From: Omnitrophica WOR_2 bacterium GWF2_43_52
GTDB taxonomy: Bacteria > Omnitrophota > Gorgyraeia > Gygaellales > UBA12090
DNA: 43,858 nt
Reading direction: 5' to 3'
NCBI GenBank assembly: GCA_001805445.1
Contig: MHGF01000002.1
Coordinates: 32,473-76,330, forward strand
Under the pieces are notes generated by a model. It was given only the letters and a program-made list of their open reading frames with translations, was not told the origin of the DNA and ran no database searches. Both the position numbers and the translations under genes were made by a program. Shown here in pieces: positions 34,709-43,000 of the stretch (the stretch's first letter is position 1; each line of letters opens with the position of its first letter).

Positions 34709-36034
34709 TTACTTATTCTTCTTTTTAGCTAATTCTCTTTCTTTTATTTTTTGCACTTCCTGAGCAACCTGCTCCGGGGTTTTCTCTCCGATAATAATAG
34801 ATTGGATTCCTTTATCAAATGCCTCTATCACTTGAGAAAACTCCGACACACCCCATACCCGAGGATGGGTAGAATACTCGATTGCTTTTGAAAACTCCGC
34901 CAAGGCCGGCGAAATCCTGCCTGCCGCCCCTTTATTTGCCGGCAGGTTCCTTGTTTCTTCTGCCAAAAACATTTGCTGCTCTTTATCGCTAAGCCATTGT
35001 AGAAATTTGATGGCCCCTTCTTTATTCTTGGACTTATCGTACACCATGAAGGAAGAGCCTGCCCCACCCCAAACACTTACCGGGAATTTATCTGAAATTC
35101 TGGGCAGAAACATTACCCCGTATTTTAAATCCGGATTCATGCCCTGATACACATTCACGCACCAGGAACCGTTAAAGGCAAACACAGCCTTGCCATTGGC
35201 AAAAAGCTGCTCGGCAGTTTTGTTTACCATACTCACTAAACCGTTATAAAGAAGCCCCGCGTCCTGCATCTGTTTAAATAAGGTAAATACCCGAATCCAA
35301 TCAGGATCAGTATACGGCACCTCGCCCCGTATGGTTAATAATACTTTATCCTTTCCCATAAGGTTAAAGGCAAAGTTATTGGCGATACAATCTATCATCC
35401 ATATTTCCCCCCAGCCGCTTACTAACCCTTGCTTCTTGGCTTCTTTTATCTTTTGGCCTATGGCAAGAAAGTCCTCCCATTTTACAGGGGGGCGCTCAGG
35501 GTCTAAGCCTAATTCCTTAAATAAGTCCTTATTATAGAGCATCATTATTGACGTCATATCAATAGGAACCCCATAAATTCCCGGGGCAACCCCGTAAGAA
35601 TTGCCCTCTATAAATTCGCTGGTTGCCAAGGCCTTAGAGAAGAATCCTTTTTCCCATTCCTGATTATTCGCCTCCATAAAAGGAGCCAAATTACTAATAT
35701 GCCCCACCTTCACATACGCGGCAAAATCCCGTTTTTCACCTAACACACTAAATATATCGGGAAGATTATTTCCCTGTGCCGCTGCCCTTACCTTTTGGGC
35801 ATAAGCGTCTGAAGGGGCGTATAACTCGAAATTTACCTTAATTCCTGTCTTTTCCTCATACTTTTTGGATAACTCCTGCAAAGCGCTCTCTCTGTCAGTC
35901 ATCCAGTGCCAGACAGTAAGGGAAATCTTTTTAGCCTCGGACGGATTGGAGGCTCCTTCATTTTTTTGGCCACAGCCTGAAAGTATAATGCCTGTAAAGA
36001 ATACTATAAGAATAGCAAACCTTCCAAATTTCAT
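34709..36034 (-). CDS. Sugar-binding lipoprotein of an ABC transporter
   Basis: This 441-residue extracellular solute-binding protein of family 1 (MalE-like) has a signal peptide and lipobox LSGC with the lipidated cysteine at 21. The mature fold shows SLTVWHWMTDRE, VKVGHISNLAPF, YNKDLFKELGLDPERPPVKWEDF and FAFNGSWCVNV, all usual landmarks. It captures an oligosaccharide at the outer face of the inner membrane. It is the first gene of the operon behind the promoter at 36141-36169. GGAG precedes the ATG by about 10 bases. The ligand is unknown; the neighbouring hydrolases suggest a plant- or algal-type glycan. Confidence 0.94.
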   Translation of the reverse strand: MKFGRFAILIVFFTGIILSGCGQKNEGASNPSEAKKISLTVWHWMTDRESALQELSKKYEEKTGIKVNFELYAPSDAYAQKVRAAAQGNNLPDIFSVLGEKRDFAAYVKVGHISNLAPFMEANNQEWEKGFFSKALATSEFIEGNSYGVAPGIYGVPIDMTSIMMLYNKDLFKELGLDPERPPVKWEDFLAIGQKIKEAKKQGLVSGWGEIWMIDCIANNFAFNLMGKDKVLLTIRGEVPYTDPDWIRVFTLFKQMQDAGLLYNGLVSMVNKTAEQLFANGKAVFAFNGSWCVNVYQGMNPDLKYGVMFLPRISDKFPVSVWGGAGSSFMVYDKSKNKEGAIKFLQWLSDKEQQMFLAEETRNLPANKGAAGRISPALAEFSKAIEYSTHPRVWGVSEFSQVIEAFDKGIQSIIIGEKTPEQVAQEVQKIKERELAKKKNK

Positions 36035-36134
36035 TCTCTTCTACTCCTCTCTATTAATTTTTAGGGGATGTAAACAGTGCCTGCAGAAAGACACGAAAGG
36101 ATTAAACCCTCTTTCGAAATTCCGCTAAAGAGAT

Positions 36135-36169
36135 TGATAAAGTTTATCACAATTTCTGCCTTGAGTCAA
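36135..36169 (-). promoter_or_regulatory. Promoter and candidate operator of the carbohydrate operon
   Basis: On the minus strand TTGACT (36164-36169) and TAAACT (36141-36146) are 17 bases apart. The palindrome TGATAAA-C-TTTATCA (36135-36149) lies over the -10 box, where a repressor would block polymerase. Further down the leader, at about 36109-36128, CTCTTTCGAAATTCCGCT shares the word CGAAATTC with the leader of the LacI-type gene. The leader before the ATG at 36034 is about 100 bases. Confidence 0.7.
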
Positions 36170-36173
36170 GTTC

Positions 36174-36566
36174 CTATTTTATATCATTCCACCATTTATT
36201 CCATAACGCTTTATCGTTAACATTTCTGACGTAGTAGAATATTTTCTCCCTATCCGGATCCTGAAGCTGGGTAAAAAGCAATCCGCAAATAAAATGCGGG
36301 GATCCCCCCTCTTCGGCAGATTTCTGCCAAACAATCTTGCCCTGGCAATTAATCAGGTTGTCTTCATTGGGCATCTCAATAAACATTTCCAATTTATCGT
36401 TAAGCCGTAGACTTTCGGAAACAGAAAATTGCGCGCCAGCAAAACTGATATCGCGAAGTAACGCCATTCTTTCCTGCGCTTCTGCCTCCCTAGAGCCTAT
36501 GACCTTTAATCGCATCGGGCTTTTTACATCCCATCTGACAAATTTTCTGTTTTCCTGCATTCTCAT
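36174..36566 (-). CDS. PilZ-domain protein (cyclic-di-GMP receptor)
   Basis: The 130-residue protein is a single PilZ domain. Both nucleotide-binding motifs are complete: RKFVR (RxxxR, residues 7-11) and DISFAGAQF (DxSxxG near 40). A beta-barrel pattern follows and a Trp-rich end (NKWWNDIK). The start at ATG 36566 is chosen because AGGAGG lies about 8 bases upstream; a GTG at 36575 would overlap that site. It follows the second PilZ gene by 20 bases and is probably co-transcribed with it. No partner enzyme making or breaking cyclic-di-GMP is in the window. Confidence 0.88.
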   Translation of the reverse strand: MRMQENRKFVRWDVKSPMRLKVIGSREAEAQERMALLRDISFAGAQFSVSESLRLNDKLEMFIEMPNEDNLINCQGKIVWQKSAEEGGSPHFICGLLFTQLQDPDREKIFYYVRNVNDKALWNKWWNDIK

Positions 36567-36586
36567 GGTAACCACCTCCTCTCCTT

Positions 36587-36928
36587 TTAATCTTCTTGAT
36601 ACTGCTCAGGGTGGACTAACGGCCACAGATGCGCAAGGCCAGGATGATAAAACCTCAAACCTGCCTGCCACCATCCAGGGCTCAGCTCCCTTTGCCAAAT
36701 TACCTGCGCGCTTTCCTTGATAGGTTCACTTACCTTTACAGAAACCAAACTTACATCAAGCGCCCTCCCTTCCAAAATCCTCCGGCGCGCATTGATGCGT
36801 ATCCCAGAGCCACTGAAATCTAAGCCTGCAAACTCTCCTAAGATTTTCTCATTGTCTTTTAGAGTATACCAGCCGGTAAAGTCATCGTGCATACGTTCAA
36901 ATATCCGCCTGTCAATTGATGATTCCAT
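36587..36928 (-). CDS. PilZ-domain protein (second copy)
   Basis: This 113-residue PilZ protein has RRIFER (RxxxR, residues 8-12) and LDFSGSGIRI (DxSxxG near 36), so it should also bind cyclic-di-GMP. It is diverged from its downstream neighbour and has a Pro/His-rich C-terminal tail (HPGLAHLWPLVHPEQY). GGAGGG lies 5 to 7 bases before the ATG at 36928. It follows the giant gene by about 130 bases on the same strand; whether the three genes share a transcript is open. Confidence 0.85.
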   Translation of the reverse strand: MESSIDRRIFERMHDDFTGWYTLKDNEKILGEFAGLDFSGSGIRINARRRILEGRALDVSLVSVKVSEPIKESAQVIWQRELSPGWWQAGLRFYHPGLAHLWPLVHPEQYQED

Positions 36929-37059
36929 CTTTTCCCTCCTTTTTTTTCGCGTAGCACTTTATACCGCATAAGTAATATTTTAACATGTTTTTTAATTTTA
37001 TCCAGCAAAATCGTAACTTTTTATAAACAAAGAGGTTAGTCGAGCAGGGCGCCATCATT

Positions 37060-40000
37060 TCAAGGAGGCCCCCGGCACAATGCGCGCATAACATTAAATA
37101 CCTTAACTTTTTGCTGTTCAAGAACTCCGAAACCGTAATAACCACTCCCTATAGATTTCTCTCTATACCATATGCCCAATCCGCCAATGTTTTGAAATGC
37201 GGCATACTTTCCTTGTTGCGATGCTGTCATCCCTGTCCTCACGCAGCAGCCATAAACAATAAGCGGGCTGCCCGCCTCATCGGCCCTCGGCTTCGCCGCG
37301 AGGCGAGCAGGCAGGCTGCCATTTTCCCCCGCTTTCAAGCTGTTATCGGGCTTATTCTCTACCGCTCTGTTCGCAGATAATAAAAAAACAACGCTATTAT
37401 TCTTCAAATTCCATTCAGAAAATACACCTTCTCCTTTTTGATAATCAAGTTTTACACTGCCCCAACGATATGATATCCTGCTGTCGGCCAACAACTTTAT
37501 CTTCTTATACTCAACATGGTTGGCTCTTTCAAGAGACTCAAATTGAGCAATAAAAAACTTCTCCGTCTGGGTGGTGCTACTTCCGATAATACGCAGGCAA
37601 TAGCGATGGTTGCTAAGATTAAGCATACATTGGTAGTGAAGAAAACAGAAATAACCAGCCTCTGTGGTACGGCACTCTAATCCTTCAGAAGGAACAGCAG
37701 TGACCTCCCCTTGCCCTAAGGAAATAATGAATTGACTATATTCATCTAAAAGCCTCTTTCTGCTTTCTTTTATATTATTCAGCTTTAGTTTTTTCCCTTT
37801 TTTTTCTGCTTGTTGCTGCTTCAAGGCTTTTCTTGCCTGCGTCAAGCTCAACTGCATTTTTTTGCTTAAGATAGCGGGCATTATTTGGCTTCGGAAATAC
37901 CGGCTTACTGATTCTCTTGTAATTTTAAGTTCTCGGGCTATTTCTGACTGATTGTATCCTTCCCGGAATTTAAGATAAGTAAAGAAAAAGCAGAAAAATG
38001 GTTGCAAAAAAACATTGGACGCTTTATAGTATCTTTGCATTTCTGGATACTCTTCTTTTAGTTTCTGCCAATTAATCATATTTCTCTGTTTTGCGGGGCA
38101 ACGAAACGCCTCTATTTTTATATACGCTTCTCTAACTATTTTTATTATATCTGCTTCTTCGTACATAGAATGCTTCTGCCCCAAGAGCGCTTCCACTCCT
38201 AAACGGGCACTAGCCCACCATTGCTCAAAAAGAACACGTATGCTGTCGCTTATATCTTGGCATTCGCCGTCACTACGTTTATCCCGATTATAACTCTGAA
38301 AATCTGCTATATCTAAAATTGAAAGCTCTTCTTCATCTGCTTTCGGCGCAGCCACAAAGCGCTGCCTTTCAGCCATATTTTTCTTCCTCAAAGTTATTAA
38401 CGCGCGCTCTAAAGCTCTACGGTAATATGAAAGAAAATCCGCGTCTTTTCTGCCGCTATTAAACTTTTCTACGCATCTTTGTAAAATAGGATAGCCAAGT
38501 TGATACGAATCTAGAGATATTCTACAGCTATAGGCAATATTACTGCTAAATTTCAAGTTAAGGTTCCAAAGTAAAAGCATATAGTGCTTATATTTATCAG
38601 CGACATTCCTCAGGCTTTGAATGTGTCCTACCAATGCATTATTAAATACAGTTCTCTCGCTTGAATTCTTTAAAAGAATCTCAAGCTTGCCAACTCTTGA
38701 CGGGTATTTAATTAACCCCTCACACAATCTTTCAAAGCCATAATGAGATATATTTGATGTTCGAGGCCTGCCGCTTGTTATATTCGGTTTTTTATCTTGA
38801 AAATCAGCTGGGCACGTATCTCTATTGTTTCGTAATTTTAAAAGAGCTACCACTATTGTAAACAATTCATCATCAACATTGAAATCCTTTCCTGACAAAC
38901 GCTCTCTATTTATTTCCAAGAATTTAGTTACTATGCTATTGAGCTTAAGGCGCGGGTTAAGAGACAGTATCCGATCCGCGATATCTTTTACTTCCTCCCA
39001 CCACTTTTGGCACAGAGAAGCGTGTTTTATGATTATCCTATTGGCATTCCGCTTTGACACCCCTTGCGCCACTAATTGATCCCTGAATCCTCCAGCTACA
39101 TTCCACCATTCTTTAAGATTAGCAAAGCTATTAACAATCTCAAGAAGATCCCCCGGGCTTACCGCGCTCACGATTTTACATGCGTCATTAAATTTCTTGT
39201 CCCGTGCCGGAAGCGATGCCCAGCCAATCACCCTAACATTCGCATTCTTCATGGAAACTTCGCCAGCAACCAGTTTATCACGAAGAGGCTTTACCGCTTT
39301 CAACCACTCGAGAGGATCGCGATGGTGCGGGACAATCATGCTTATATCACGCCTGCTGAAGCCGGCATCCAGAAAAATTTTTGCCCTTCTAAAAGTAAAT
39401 AACTTACTGAAAAGGGCTCTCTTTATCTGCCCATTCGAAAAATTATTTCCCTGATATACACGCTCTTCTTCCCTAATTTTAACCGCGAAACCATCGATTA
39501 TAAATTCCTTCAGGTTAATAACGCGCGATTTTTGGCCTTCTGTTAATATCCCGTCCATGACGAGATAGTTAAGAGTTCCCTCTTGCATTCTTACCAGCGC
39601 ATTAGCAAGCAATTCCGACTCTTCATGAGAGAAATTTCCTGCCGGTTTTAAGCCTTGTACGGCCCACTCTTTATATCTTATTTCTTCAGGATATAGCCTG
39701 CCTCTTCTTTGGCCAAATTTATCAAAATCCTCTACTATCCTGCGCCTGGCTGCTATTTTCCCTTCTAAAACCAAGCCGCCATCCTCATCAAAAGTCAAAT
39801 CTGATTCCTTAGACAGATAGTACACTCTTTCTTTTATTGATAAACTTGGATGAGCCGCCATATTTTTAATATATTCATAAGAATACCCTTTTGAAAGCAC
39901 ACGCACCGCCCTGGAGTGTTCCGCGCCAGAGGCTTCTAATAACTCTATGTTCCGCTGTACACGTTCTAAAAACCCGAGTAAATTAAACTTACCTGCCTCG

Positions 40001-43000
40001 CCTGCTTTCATTGCGAAAACATCTTCTTTCTCAATAAGTTTATTTTCTATAAATAATTCCCACCTTTTTAGGATATCGTTGTTATCTTTTATCTTAAACG
40101 CCGATACCCCCCGAATTAAAATAACACTATCTGCCTTATCAAGGGGATACTTCCCGGTTTCCGCAATGCCCAAAATATTCCCGCGAAATTTCGTGCGCAA
40201 TTCCTCCTGATATCTTTGGCTAAGGCCGTCCTGTCGGCTTTGGAATTTTTCCTCCAGGGGGCTGCCTGCCTCCCCGGCCCCCGGCTTCTTTGTAAAGCGA
40301 GCAGGCGGATTACGCGGGGCTGCGGCATCCCCCTCCTCTTGAGACAAGGCCGAAAGCGTAAAAGAGTATTTTTTCCATTCAACCCAGAATCTCGCGAAAC
40401 GCCATATTCCTTTCTTATGATTAAGAAATGGTTTGAGCTCTGTAATCTCCTCAAAGGCGTCTTTTGAGATTACTCCCAACACCTCAAACAAAGTATTTGA
40501 TATTTTTAGATATTCCAGAATAAGGTTATGCTCACCTTTCTCCATATAATTTAAAATGACAGCTAATACCCCTTTGAGATAACCATTCCCCCTTACCACA
40601 GCCGGATTCTTGGTGGATAACACGCCTTCAACGGCGTAGTATCTCACTAAAAGCGCAGAGACCACACTCTCCCAATGCTCTTTGGCCAACTCAAGCGTTA
40701 GTTGAGCGCCATGAGTTTCAATAAGGCCAGAGAATTCAATGTATAAATCCCGCAAAATCAACTGGTCTTTAGTGGGTTTTTTAAATGGATGGTAAAGATC
40801 CCACTCTATGGAGAGCTGTTGCCGCCGGATTCCAGATAAGACATTTCGAGAACCAGATTCTATTTTCCTTAATGTATTTTCTGTTATCACCACATTGCCT
40901 TCAAAAATTATCCAATCTTGCCCCTGCGTGGCCCCGCCGGCTATAAATACCCGTACCAAGTTTTCTGGAATAACATAGGCTTGATATTTTTCATTGAAGA
41001 GACCATTGGCTTCAATGGAATGTTCGCTGTCAAGCCATATAGCTAGTAGCCCCTCATTAGCCTTTTGAAGCGCATGAGCATAGACTTGTTTAAAAAATAA
41101 CCTCGTAAAGGGAGCCTTCATGTTCTTAATTCTTCTTTTACCTGCTTTTCCTCTTAAAAAATAAGTTAACTTGTTATCTTTCCAATTAAGCCCATTGTCG
41201 CGCCCATTGACCCAACTGATCCGTTTTGCTTCAAGTTTCTCGCAAATATATGGAAAGAAGGTAAAACTATTGATCACTTCGTCCCAATCTGAAGAAGAAA
41301 TAGAGCCGTATGGCCCGCCCAGAGTCCCCATTTTTGCCATTGTTGATAAAAAAGACTTCGAATTTAAGCTCATCCCAAAAGATTTTTCTAATCCGGCCTT
41401 CTGTTTAGGGGGCAATTGATCAATCGTTTTATGAAAATATTCGTGAGCCAGCCACATCCGCAGTTCATCGCGGCCGGCCTGCGTGCGGAGGCCTTCGTGG
41501 CTTATGAAATCTTTATTAATAACAATTGCCCCTGGTTGAGTAATCAGGAAGATATGTTTTATCAGCCCCTCTTTATTCTCCTGAAGCCAGGCAAGGATAT
41601 CCTGCACCTTTGTATTCTTTTCCTTATACAATTTGAGCAAAAGAACGATACGGCCAATTTCTTCAGATAACTCAATCTCCCGTAACCTCAAGCCTGCTTC
41701 CTCATCCAATGAAATCTTCCATGCAAAACTATTCTCTGGGACATAGTAGGCTGCGGTGTAGCCCTGAGCTCCAGTAATCGCTTCATACCATTCGTCCGTT
41801 CTATTCTCATCTGATTCGCCCGGCTGAGAATCGAGCAATTCATGTGTAAGCTCAATAGCTCGCAAAAGCCAAAATAAATTCTTTGAGCCAAGAAACAGGC
41901 CGCCTGCAATATGCCTTCCCGCAACCGCAGAACTCACATTGACTGTACTACCTGTCATCATTATTTTTACTTCTCCTAAATGACCCGCCAGATTCGAAAA
42001 TGGAATAATAGGGTCAATAATAAAGACAGCAACCATTTTTTCAAGCTTATCTTCCCCCAGCGGGCTGGCGGCTTCGCCGCGAAGATAGCCAGTCTGAATC
42101 GAATAACTGAAACTTCCGGAAAAATAAATATCGGCAACTGCTTGACTTTGACAGAAATATATGTTATTTTTAAAATTAAAGGTGCGATTATGAAGAATCT
42201 GCTTAAACATATTTCTATAAATCCCAATATATGCCATGGGAAACCCTGCATACGGGGCCATCGAATAATGGTGTGGCAGATATTGGATCTGCTTTCCTCT
42301 GGAATTAAGCCTGAGGAAATTATTAGCGATAACTATTTCCCCCAAATAACGCTCAAAGATGTATACGCCTGCATCGCTTACGCCAACCAATTGGTGCAAA
42401 ATGAGGAAATTCACTTCTTTGAAGAGTTGAAGTCCGCTCATTGAGATGAGATTCCTTATTGATGAATGCGTATTAGGCAAAACGGTAAAATTACTCAGAA
42501 ATTCCGGTTTCTCAGTCATAACCATCCAAGAGCTGGGCAAGGCCTCCGCGACTAACGGGACAGTTATAAACATTGCCAATAAGGAAAAATCCGTAATTAT
42601 CACCACTGACCTTGATTTTGGCAATCTCATCTTGTATCCGTTAGGTTCCCATCCCGGCATAATCGTATTAAGGCCGCGTTTAGACACGCCTGAGGCTATA
42701 GACGATGTCCATAGAATACTCCTATCTTTGCTCAAAGAACTCAAATCATCGGAAATAAAAGAATCGCTCATCATTGTGGACCGCAATAAATACCGCATAA
42801 AAAAATAATCCTCCAGCGGGCTGCAGGCCTCGCCTTTGCTGCCAAATAATTGACCGCTGTCCCTATTTTTATTTTCATATATTCTACTCGCCACCGGCGA
42901 GCCGGCTTCTCGTCCATCGGATATTAAGGCTTCCTTAAATACGCGCCACTTTCTTAAAAAATCAGCAAAATATGCACTTTCAGACCCAGGATTGAATAGG

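Noticed and set aside
41980-42444. Longer reading frame for the DUF433 gene
   Set aside because: It would start before the promoter and run through element C; the family N-terminus and ribosome site fit ATG 42190.
42190-42808. The antisense segment (residues 341-546 of the giant frame) as a genuine protein domain
   Set aside because: The opposite strand has two complete genes with family motifs and a promoter, so the segment is best read as antisense of these; whether it is translated in the giant protein stays open.
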